DNA of 64,000 nt from Alligator mississippiensis. Lineage: Eukaryota; Chordata; Crocodylia; Alligatoridae. The translations under genes and the position numbers were made by a program. Shown one piece after another: positions 12,028-23,200 of the stretch. Each line of letters opens with the position of its first letter. Positions within the stretch are counted from its first letter, which is position 1. The stretch covers positions 42,076,001 through 42,140,000 of the forward strand of contig NC_081826.1 of the NCBI RefSeq assembly GCF_030867095.1, read 5' to 3'. Under the pieces are notes generated by a model, which made no database searches, had not been told where the DNA came from, and saw nothing but the letters and a program-made list of their open reading frames with translations.

Positions 12028-13958
12028 CATCCCCTTTGGCCACATGGCAGAAGGAATATGAAATATTTTGTTGAATTGGACTGTCTGACAGAAGGACCTA
12101 ACACAGTATAGCCAACAAGCTTTCTGGGCTACTTATACTCTTCTAAATGGCTTTGTGGGGGGGGGGGGGTGTTGCCCCCCTTGTTAACTGTTATATACAA
12201 AGCATCAGTGTTGACCAGTGTTAATTCAGTACAACTCAGGTTAAGGGGCTTATCCTGGGCTTTAACCCTATAAAGCAAAGAAATTTGAAATTAGGATTTA
12301 TAAGTTTAGGATGGCCAACAAAATCTAAGGTGTTGTATCTGATCAACACTGATGCTTTTTATGGGTTCTGTGCTTAAGCAAAGAGTGCATTTTCTTGGTT
12401 TTCTGGATTTAAAACCCTGTCCTTTGATCATTTTAACTATTGTCATTGTAAGACTGTTGTTTCTATGTTTGTTTACATTGTGTATATATGCTAGTCCAGT
12501 CATTTTAAGTTTAAAGGTTGTCTTGTTACATTAATTAAAAACATTTTATTTTCTTCCACTTCATTTTCACTTCGTGTGTTTAACCCCAATGACAATCCCT
12601 GTCCAAATTAAACTCATTTACCTAAAATTTGGAATATGTAATCTTATGCCAAGGCATCCCAGAAATACCCCAGAAATATTCTGAAATATTCTGAAGCAAG
12701 CTATGCAAAGGATCTGTGAGTGGTACTCACCAAATTAATTTTGCTTCTGTGAAATCTTAAAGTAGTCTCTTCTTCTTTAAATCTAAAATCTTAGAAATGG
12801 TTTGGCTGAGGTTAGACAAGCCTCCTTTTATCTGTTGGTCTTGGTGAGAGTAATTTTGGAAATATTGGAGAACTGGGGCAGGTAGGGAGCAGAGATGTTA
12901 TAAACAGGCACTTTAGAACTAGGGTCTATAAATAACAATAAGGACTTTAGCAATGTACATGCTTAGTGTCATGGACACGCTTTAGAAATCTTGCACCTGG
13001 CTGCTGTGGAGTTTCAAAGGTGCAAACAAGCCACTGCATGGACTTCAAAAGGCTGCGTGTCTCAAGAACATCTTTTCTCTACCTGCAAAGAGAAAAAATG
13101 TAGATGGGTGATTCCTGCAGTAAGGTAATCTAAGTAAAGGATAGTGGAGGGGTACCAGTATCTTGGAAACCGGCTTGTACCATTGCTCCCCTGCTGCCAC
13201 CATATTTCTATGGGAAGCCCCATGGGCTGGATCTGGCTAATAGGCTAGAGGTTGAGCACCCCATTGCAGAATGTCACTGACAATCTCAGATAAAGATTTG
13301 TCTCCAACTGCAGGATTTATGAAGCTGGAAATTTAGGGGCTGAAAGCCACAGCTATTCCCCCTAGGAAACTACTTTTCAAGAGTGTTGCAAGTGGTCCAA
13401 CTAGCTCACGTCTGCTACTTGGTTGAAACTCCAAGCACCAGCTTTGCTGCCATCCCTCCCTAACGGCACGATTGAGGCCTGATCCCCTAGCCCACAAGGG
13501 CGCCTGCTCCATGCTTGTGTGGCAGGGCAGGAGCCCCAGGGCTTGCGGATCAGACCCCAGCAGTGTTGCCAGGTCTTAAATATGAAATCATATTGGAGGC
13601 TCAAAATAATTGTATCTGCTGAAAAGCTATCATACACTGAAAAATTACGCAAATAAGCCTTAGGGATGTATTTAGTAGCTGCGTTGGTCTGAGACAAGAA
13701 ATGCAAAAATCTAAAACTCTTGGTTGAGAGATGATACTTTTTGGTATCATGCTGGAGCATTTCTTTATTTCGAGCTAAGCAAGCAGTCATCTGAATGCTG
13801 ACAGCAAACCCAAGAGTCAGTTAAGATTGAGAATGACTTGGGTTTTGCATATCCTGCATCAATGAGCTGCTTCAAAAAATATCGCACATTTGGTCACTAT
13901 TATTGATCGTACATGCTACAAGGGTTGAACTAATGGGACAAATACGAGAGTTATCGTA
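12028..13958. other. Intergenic between LTR and UQCRB promoter
   Basis: There is a run of 13 G at 12157-12169. Near 13190-13265 a fragment ending GGTTGAGCACCCC resembles the 3' end of the hAT-like element at 2021. Otherwise nothing is recognised. Confidence 0.5.
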
Positions 13959-14145
13959 CACCCGGCAACACGGCACCCCAGCGCCTTCCTCTGAACGTCC
14001 GGCCACGGCCCGCACGGAGGCAGCAGCCGGGCTTCACCGGGCCCCGCACTGCGCATGTCACGCCCCCCTCCCCCCAGCCCTGTGGGAACACAAACGCTGT
14101 GGGCAGGACAAGCCCCGTCCCCTGAGGCGGCCTACCCTGCTCACG

Positions 14146-14156
14146 GCGCATGCGCA
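14146..14156 (+). promoter_or_regulatory. NRF-1-like palindrome GCGCATGCGCA
   Basis: The site is a match to the core of the NRF-1 consensus (YGCGCAYGCGCR) except for the first flanking base. It lies about 90 bp before the UQCRB ATG. NRF-1 is a known activator of respiratory-chain genes. A weaker half-like TGCGCATG is at 14050-14057. Confidence 0.6.
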
Positions 14157-14241
14157 GACGCCAGCCACCTGACCGCGCCGTCCGTAAACCAGTGCGGATG
14201 TTCTTAGTGTACCCAGCAGGCATCGCGCTTCACTAAGGTCA

Positions 14242-14252
14242 AGATGGCAGCA
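14242..14252 (+). promoter_or_regulatory. YY1-like motif over the start codon
   Basis: AGATGGCAGC with a preceding A fits the AAGATGGC core of YY1 and overlaps the UQCRB ATG. YY1 sites at translation starts are common in genes for mitochondrial and ribosomal proteins. This is motif evidence only. Confidence 0.45.
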
Positions 14253-14262
14253 AGGGTACCGG
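14244..14262 (+). CDS. UQCRB: UQCRB coding exon 1
   Basis: Six codons (MAARVP) plus one base are followed by donor GTGAGG. The split codon G|CT gives Ala. The exon is far too short for ORF scanning but is supported by phase and by similarity of the N-terminus. Confidence 0.85.
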
Positions 14263-17200
14263 GTGAGGCGAAGCGGGGGATATGGCACCGTGCCCTTCCC
14301 CGCTGTTGCAGTGGCGCGCGGGGTGCCGGTCCGCGGCCGGGCTGGGAGCGGCCCTGGGAGCGGGGGTCGTGTGGTGCCTCTTGGCGGCGGGCCCGGTCCG
14401 GGGGTTCCTTCGTGGGACCTGGGGGGGCGACGCGTGGCCTCGTTTTCACGCCGGCTCCTTATTGGCTGCTGCTCTCGGGAGCTACGGGCCGAGAGCGGGG
14501 CCATGGTGCTGCGCTGAAGGGCAGGAAGCAGCGGCTCCCAGGGCCGAGGTGCAGCTGCGTCTGACTGCGTCTTTCTCTTCTTTAACTCCTGTTATGTGGC
14601 TGCCTGGCTTAGCGCTGGGTTATGTTTGTTTAAGAGCCAGGGCTGTTTGCCATCCTTTAGGTGCATCCATGTAACCTCTTAGGCTGCCTCAGGTGGGGAG
14701 GCTACAGAAAAGGATGCTAATTAATTTCTTGGGACAAAAAAAAAAAAGGTTGGGAGTGATGGTCAGCGGTTGAAAATAAGAGTGCTGTCTGCTCTGCTCC
14801 AAGTGCTAGGTGGCTTAGGGATTATGGTAGCGAGGTGCAGGTGTCATAGAGTTGTAAAACATGCAGGTTGGAAGGGACCTCAGGAGGTCACCTGGTCCAG
14901 CCCCTTGCCCAAAGCAGGACCAGCCCCAACTACGTTATCCCAGCCAGGGCTTTGTCTGCCTGGGGTTTAAAAACCTCTGATGGTGGAGATTCCACCACCT
15001 CTCTGGGTAACATGTTCCAGTGTTTTACTACTCTCCTAGTGAGAAAGTTCTTCCTAATATCTAACCTATATTTCTCTTGCTGCAACTTGAGATGGTTGCT
15101 CTGTCAAGTGCCACCACTTTCTGTAATAACACCTTGGGAGGTTCCAGTCAAGTGCTACAGGGTAGGTGCAGCAGTCTACATCCAGCAGCTTGGAAGGGGG
15201 AGGTGGGGAGCCTGGTCCTGCAGGAGGAAGAAGGGGATTTGGCTGAGTCAGCAGGGGAAGGAGTCCCAGCCTGTCTTGCCTGACTGTACAGGGCATAAGG
15301 TTTGGGAATTTGGCAGGGGGAGGGTTGCTGTAGTAATGGCCACTGCTACCCAGCTGCCAAACTTGCTGTCCCATGGAGAGCCCTGTGGGCTGGATGGGAT
15401 GGCATTATGGGTTGTATTTGGCCCATGGGTTGGAGGTTGAGTATTTCTGTTCTAGAAAATCATGCTGTTAAGAGAATACTTGTATTTGCATTGCTGTTCT
15501 GTTCCTGCTGGAAGTAGAATTCATGAACTTTTCCTGGTGTATTGTATTTCACAACACTCAGTATTTGTATCTTCAGTAGGATTTCCTTACAGCAAATCTC
15601 AGGCAGGGTTTTTTTTTCCTTTTCTTGCTTCTCTTTTATGTAGATACCTCTTATCCTTTAGAGAAGTTCTAAAAATCTAACTTAATTAAATTGTATTGTA
15701 ATATTGCTCTCAAATGATGACAAGCTTGTCAGTAAGTTGCATAATTTTTACCAGCCCGTGTTGCAAATGTTTTTTCAGTTTTAAGTCTTCAGAGAGACTT
15801 TCTAGTTGTAATGCTATAGAAGTCTTTGTGTTGGCAGGAAGGTGGGTACTAGGACCTAGCTGCCACTACTGCTTCTCCTGGTGGTGGCTTGGGGAGACCA
15901 ACAGCTGTCAAAACCCTACCTATATCCATGGACCAAATCAGATGGTACTGTGAACCAGACTTGCCCCACAGGCTATAGGTTGTCTCACTACCCTATGTCT
16001 AGTACTTGAAGATCCTGTTTGGTTATGCATATGTCAAAATGATGAAATGCTATAATATTGTGCTTAGCATAATGTTAAAAAACATGCAAGAACAGGGAGA
16101 AGCCAAGTTGGACATGATGTAATTTAAATTTATAGTATAATACATAGCAAATATAATATTATATAATATTTATTTCTTGTCAATATGTACCAGTGTTAAG
16201 CTTTAGTTTACCTTTAGACTAACAGTGATCTCTTTCAGCTTCGAGTGGTCGGCTGATGCAAGCCGTTTACAAGTGGTATTACAATTTATGTGGATTCAAC
16301 AAAATGGGTAGGTGTATTAATTATGGGTTATACATTGCCAGTTAAACAGCCTAGCAGATGCAAAGAATCTTTTAGCTGTTTAATTGCATGTCCAGGTGTA
16401 TTGAAATCAAGGTAGAGCTTTCTTATAAAAGTTAGCCATGCCTCTCTTATTGTAAAAAGTAATGTTCACAATGGGTAGAGTGCTGATAATTGTTAATCTA
16501 GTGATGAATCAGGTGCATTTTTCTCTAAGCTGTTATGATAGCTAGTAAAAGTTCTTTCTGTAGACCCAGAGAGCCCAAGTATAAACTGATGGGAACTGGA
16601 GCTTCACAAAAGGAATTCTGAACATGGAACAAGCATTTAATCTTCACTCTCTCAGATTTCACTTCAAAATCCACCTTTTCAGTTTGATCTGACTGTGATT
16701 TCAAGTTAGTGTGTGACAGATCCCGGTGGTTTGGATCAGGTTACAATATGACTTCCTAAAAGACCAATCAGCAGAATCTGGAAACATGCCTGGAAATAAA
16801 ATCTGAAGTCAGTGATTAAAACAAAGTCAATAGGAAAACCGGCTGCTCCTCACTGCGTCCATTCTTTTCACTTTTGCTCAGTGCCTAGTTATAGTAATAA
16901 AACTTAAAAAAAAAAACAACCCCAAAACTTCTTTTTTTTTTTATGCTAATGATATGCTTTTTCAAGTGCTTATGAGGAACTGGTAATTCTAGATCTGTCT
17001 ACAAGAGTAATAATAGGAACATTTTCTTGCATTGGTTCCATGTTGTATCAAATGATCCTTGCTCCATTTGATCAGATTTTATTATTTGATTTGTACATTT
17101 TTCTTTTGACAGAGGCACCTGGGAAATAGGATAGTTGTTTTTCTGTACCTACAGTAAACTCAGGTTAACGTTGCACTGCAAAGGGAATGCAAATAATGTG

Positions 17201-20200
17201 GCATAGTCTACTAGGGACCAGTTATCAGGAGCACGAGTGCTGATCCTGGGAGCAGGAATGCTGATAGGGAACTAGAAATATAGAAAATAAAGCAATAATG
17301 GTAGATTAACCAGACCTTACTTGTAAATTGAGATGAATAAAATTAGATTTTTTTTTCAGACTTTCATTGAAGCAGATGAAATTCCCATTGTTTTGGCTTA
17401 AGCGTTCTTCACTTTGATTTCTATAATACAGCATACCATAGATACTGGGTAACAGGGTTCCAAATTATGAAGAATGAAATGCGGTTTTCACTAGGACTAA
17501 AATAATTACATAGCAAGAAAAAAATGTCACTTTTAATCTTTTGATCTCTGAAGTCCCCTTGTAAATCCATCCACACCTTGAATACTGTGCCCAGTTCTGG
17601 TCCCCCCACTTGAAAAAGGATATTGAAGAACCAGAGAAGGTACAAGGAAGGGCATCAAGGATGGTCAGTGATATAGAGGAGCTTCCATATGAGGGGAGGC
17701 TAAAGAGGCTAGATCTATTCTATTTAGAAAAGAAATATGTGAGGTGGGACATGATCAGAATTTAGAAAATGGCAAAGGCAAAGTAAATAAGAATTTTCTT
17801 ACTTTCCCTCTCTCACAAGAAGTAAGGGGTCACAAAATGAAACTAGTCAGTTGTAAGTTTTAAACTAACAAAAGGAAGTTCTTTTTCATACAGTATGTAA
17901 TTCAAGTGTGGAACTCATTGCCACCGGATATGGAAGCTGACAGTTGAGCTACATTCAAAGAGGAATTGGACATGTTCTTGGAGGAAAAAGGCATCAGTAG
18001 CTATTGAGTATGGGAATTAGAACTCTGAATCAGAACTTCCTAGACCTTAAATGCTGGAGGCTGCAAGTGAGAGAGAAACAGTGTAAAAAACCCTGGTCAT
18101 ACCCAGCTCACTTTCCCTTTTGGCATCCACTCTCATGGGATACTGGGCAAGATGGACCTATGGTCTGACCCAGTAATTGGCAACTCATGTTCTTAAGTAG
18201 CATAATGTTACATGAGGACGGATTTTTGGATTTTATTTCCTAATGGATTTTAAAATGTCCCGATAACGAAAGACATTTCCTCATTCCCCTTCACCCTCAC
18301 TCCCCAATCTCTGTTCCTGTTTATTTTTCTGGAAATCGAACTGTGCAATTCATATGTAGATGGAGATCAGTGTTTATAAGCTGTTCTATAAACAAATAAT
18401 TGGCCTTTGTCCTGGAATAGTTACAGAGAAACCAAATTATATTGAATAAGTGTTTGAACAGTGTCATGAAAATACAAAGTTTACTGCTAGACAGTGATGC
18501 TATTGTAAAATTTTACTGTTACAGGATTAATGATGGATGACACATTGTATGAAGATGAAGATGTGAAATTAGCAGTGAAGAGGCTCCCACCAGAGCTATA
18601 CCATGAACGAATGTTTCGCATCAAGAGAGCTCTCGACTTGAGTATGAAACATCGAATCCTTCCTCCAGAACAGTGGACGAAATATGAAGAGGTACGTGAT
18701 ATTAGAGACAAGTTACTGCCAATATCTTAAGTATGTTTTATATTGGCCACTCATTTGTTCTCATCATGAAAGTGTTTATGTCATTTAACTTGCTTACTGC
18801 TACGTACTTACTAGCAAATGAGAGTGACGTATTAGCAAGTGGGACATGGACAATTAAATCTGCAGTTCTTGGGGGAGAGGGGACATTCCCTGCATATGTG
18901 CTTACCTTAAAATATATTGTTCTTAGTATAAGTTGATCCTGTATATAAGTCACTCCCACATTTTCAGTTTCACAATTAGGAAAACCATTTATCTCTTCCC
19001 CCAAGTATAAGTAGGTGATCACAGACATTTCTTCAACTACCGTTGCTATTGCAACATCCCACAGAAGAATTAAACAACAAAAGGAAGGACTCAAGGATTA
19101 AAAACAGAGGAAGCTTTAGTTTACTATTTTTACTATGTCAGAAAATTTTGTCTGAGGCTCACCATATTGCGTTCAACAGAAAATTTCATGTTAGTATGGA
19201 TCAAAACAAATAATTTTAGCTAAATAAAAATTGTTCATAGCTTTAAACAAAGACAGGTTCTTATTAAAAGATTAGACTTGAAGCAGTTCTGAAGTAAAAT
19301 GTCATGTCATGCAGAATTAAACCCTAGAGCCAGAGAGCCCTGTTCTTAAGTAGTCAAAAACCAAATTTTCATATTCTTGATGGTTTGGGGAAGAAGAAAA
19401 TGGATGGTTAACTGCTATGTACCACCATCTCATGTAGGTATCGGATTTTACCTCCCCAAAACTGTGAGTAAAGTATAGGCAATTCATTTGTAGGGTTGTT
19501 GGGGGGGGGGGGGGGGGAAATGTTGCAGGAAAAAAGTGTTTTTTGGAACAGTGAATTGTATTGTCTCTTGGACATTATTTTTAGTTTAATGAGGGGGAAA
19601 TTGCCAGGATCATTACTCTTTTCCAAATATTAAGTACACAGGTCACTGTTTGTTACAAAACCCTGTTGTCATTGGCTATCCTTCAGAAGTGCATCTAACT
19701 TTGCATGGTTTCTTAGCTCTGTAGTAGAGCATGTGGCAGATCACCACTTCTTATCTCAGAGCAGTGGTCTTGAGGCTTCTCAGCTTCCTGCTCTTTGCAG
19801 TAGAGCCAGACTCCTGGAAGCCTCCACTTGACCCAGGGTTCTTGAGACTTCTGAGCTCCTAGCTTCTTGATTTAAAGGATTAATGCCTGCCTCCCTCTCA
19901 AATGCAGCAGACCAGGGAAGCTATATGGAACTGCAGGGTGGTGCTGATATTGGATCACTGCCATTGTGGTGATTTGTTTTGAGCTGAGTTTGCTACCACC
20001 ATGACAGGAATGACCTTGCATGGCACCCTTAAGGGTCATCTAGTATGAGTAGGGTTCTACCGATCTTGAGGAGGCAACCAGCTGATTTTGCAGGCATACT
20101 GTGGCTGGCCATCATTTTCGTGGGCTAAGCATGTGAGGAGGGCACGCTTCTGATTTGCTGAGGAGCCTGGCAGTCCCTCCCCTTCCTGCAGATTGCCAGA

Positions 20201-23200
20201 TGGCCTGAAACCACATCTTAATTACCCTGATTAATCCCGGGGAAGTCATTAATCCATGCGTTAAGTAAAATTGGGGTAACTAAGCCACTGTTTCAGGCCG
20301 TTCCCAAGCAGTAAGCTCCACACTTCTTGTGGCTTTGCTGCAAATAAACAAACAAACTTACAGGCAAGGAGAAAAACACATGGGAAGCCCTTGCGCATTG
20401 TTTTGTTTGTTTGTTTTGCAGTGAGCCCACCATAAGTGCTGAGTTCAGCCAAAATCAGTTTCTGCAAAAATCGCGCAGTTGTAACTTTGTTAGGACTCTA
20501 CAAGCATAATGATGGTAGAGCAGGTGATCTATGCGGTACTCCCATTTGCAGCACCCTTAAGACCAGCTAGTACAGCTTTTAGTGCTGCACAGTTTTATGT
20601 GTTTTGTACAGCAGTGCCATGTTTCTTTAGGCTAAAGATTGACCCTGTGTAAATCAAGTGTGACAATTGTGACTTGATTTAATTTTCCTTTTCTTTAATG
20701 GGTTGAGGTTTTTGTTGGAGAGAGAAAAGAGGTTGACTTAATGGACCAATTTGATAAATATGCACTCTTCCATTGAAGTCTGTAGATCACGCAAAGTAAA
20801 ATTGAACATGTACAAAGTGCAAGAGAGAGTGGAACCTAACATAGCAGGAACTTGGAATGTCTTTCAGATTTACAGTGTGTTTAATAAAGAATGCATGTCT
20901 TCAGAACACTGAGCAAAACTAATCCTGTATCTCATTAATAGAATAGGTGTGTGTGAACCAGCTGCAGAAAAGTAAGGTAGGGTTTGACCTTAGTATGCCC
21001 CTACTCTTCAGTAATTGACTATAGGTAGGATGTAGTTTACCTCTCTTACATTGAGAGAAGCAACCTTGCATTTGTTGAGGGGTAGCAACGTGCATAGGGA
21101 CAGTTATTGTTGAATAGCTGATATGCTAGAAGTTCATGCCTTGGCTTACCTTGTAGTAACTTTTTTTTTTTTGTGTACCCCAACCTGAGGGTTACTTCCT
21201 AATAACTTATAGTTTTTTTTTAAACTCTCAAATAAGGCAGTTACTCGTGTAACTTCATTGAACTTGCAGTCTTGTAGTAAACTTCCTTGTTATGATTTAT
21301 GGCACTTACAAGTATCAAACATTTACTTATGGGTAACTACATTGAAATTATCCATCTAAATATAATTGCTGACTAATTAATATGACACATCCAACTACTT
21401 TACAGTAAATGCTTTATTGCAAATTCTATTCATTTTAAAGTTTGGAAGTGCATCTGTAGTTGCTGTTTAACTTTCAGTTCTGGTTCCTTGTGGATTTATG
21501 CGTTGCTTTCTTTGTAGGTCCATAATCCTATTCACTTAATATATGGTATTAATGAGGGCTGTGCAAAACAGCAGCATTCTACTTCAACTTCGGTTTTGAC
21601 AGAACAGTGTTTCATTTCAAGAGTACTGCTCCGTTCCATTACATCGAAACGGTTTTGCTGTTTCAACATTTTGCCCATAGGCTATAATGGGGAAGCACAA
21701 AACAGGCTGTAACTTAGTCATTTCTTGCTTGATTCCAATGAAACTTGCAGGGATGGTAGCCCCTTCTGAGGGCATGAAGCCTGCCAGGTTTCAAGGACAT
21801 AAGTGCAGGGTTTTCTGAGAAGCTGCACCTCAAAATGCTGACAAACGGGAGCCAGGGAGCAGGAGCAGCGTCCTGTGATCTGGCAGGCAGATTGGGGGCC
21901 CGCATCCCTGGGAGGAGTCCAGCAGAGCCCACGCAGCCTTCCTGGAGGTGCAGGCAGGCCCCTGATCTGCCTGCTGGATGACAGGAGGCTGCTTCTGCTG
22001 CCTGGGACCCAGTGCTGACAAACTGAGCCCAGCTTGGGAAAGCGCCTCTTGCCGCCAGGCTCAGTTCCCAGCAGTTCACAACACTGGGAAACTCAACCCA
22101 GCAGGGGAAGGTGCCTCGCCCAGCTGAGCTGAGTTCCCCAGCTCTGGGGACAGAGCCTGGCTTGGGGAGGCGCCTCCCCCTGCCAGGCTCAGCTCTCAGC
22201 AACTTGCAGTCCAGTGGAGCTCAGCCCGGTGGTGGGAGGCAGAGTGCAGTGCCGGCTCTGCCTGCCGTCCACCACTGGGCTGAGCTCCATGGTAGTGGAA
22301 AAGCCGATCAGAGCGCAGCCTGGCATCAGGTAGGCAGAGCCAGCTACGTTCCAAAATGCTCCGCCAGCCCCACGGAGCACAGCCCAGTGGTGGGAGGCAG
22401 GGAGAGCCAGGGCTGTGTTCCCCCCGTGCTGAGCCACTTGGGCTCCAGAGCCGTTCAGAGCACAACCCTGGCTCTCCCCTGCCTCCCACCACCTGGCTGC
22501 TGCTTCAAAACCGGAAACGTTTTGAAACTTTTGAAATATTTCAACTGGCCTCCTTTTGTTTCAAGGCTGTTTTGAAACCCTTCGTTTTGTTTTAATTTAG
22601 CTGTTTTGAACTTGAAATGAGTCGAAACAGCCGGCAAAGCTTTGCATAGCCCTAGTGTTAATTAATAGGGCTGTGCAAAATTCTTCTGCCTATTTCATTT
22701 TGATGCTGTTTCGACTCATTTCGAACTTGAAACAGCAAAATCGAAATGAAGGGCTTCAAAACAGCCTCAAAGCGAAACGAGGGCAGTTGAAACATTTCAA
22801 GAGTTTCAAAACGTTTCGCGTTTTGAAGCTGGGCTTGCCTGCAGGGAAACAAAATAAGGAGAGGGTGGGGAAGGACTGCTCTGCCATTAACTGTAACTGG
22901 CCAGTGACTGTGTCGTGTAGAGGCCCCAGCGCCAGTGAGGGCGCGCCTTAACACAAAGTCACGCATGTCACAAGTTTTGCTTGTCAGCAGCCTGAGGTGC
23001 AGTTTCCCAGAAACCCCTGCACCTATCTCCTTGAAACTTGGCAGGCTTCATGGCTTCAGAAGGGGCTACTATCCCTGCAAGTTTCGTCTGAATCAGACAA
23101 GAAATGACAAAGTTATACGCAGTTTTGTGCTTCCCCATTATAGCCTATGGGCAAAACGTCGAAACAGTGAAACAGTTTCAAGGAAACAAAACAGAACAGT

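Larger units (their letters stand above)
13960..14560 (+). promoter_or_regulatory. CpG-rich promoter island of UQCRB
   Basis: A sharp rise in G+C and CpG over AT-rich surroundings is centred on the UQCRB start codon, with no TATA box in an obvious place. This is the usual structure for a housekeeping nuclear gene for a mitochondrial protein. It contains the NRF-1-like and YY1-like sites listed separately. The transcription start is not visible from DNA alone. Confidence 0.75.
14263..16238 (+). other. UQCRB intron 1
   Basis: It contains the rest of the CpG island, an old CR1 3' end (14845-15125) and a GC-rich hAT-like fragment (15150-15458). The remaining 15459-16238 is AT-rich with nothing recognised. 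Confidence 0.75.

Noticed and set aside
14058-14674. Several overlapping open frames on both strands in the GC-rich region
   Set aside because: CpG-rich promoter DNA has few stop codons; none resembles a protein family, and the only supported coding here is the 19-nt UQCRB exon 1.
18692-18730. Read-through of UQCRB exon 3 into intron to a stop
   Set aside because: A good GTACGT donor and an in-phase, family-matching exon 4 at 30756 show that the frame continues by splicing.
19501-19517. G-quadruplex regulatory site
   Set aside because: A single uninterrupted G run in an intron, more likely slippage; no evidence of function.
22111-22575. GC-rich open frames on both strands
   Set aside because: They lie in the GC-rich middle of a non-autonomous hAT-like element and are short-repeat driven.
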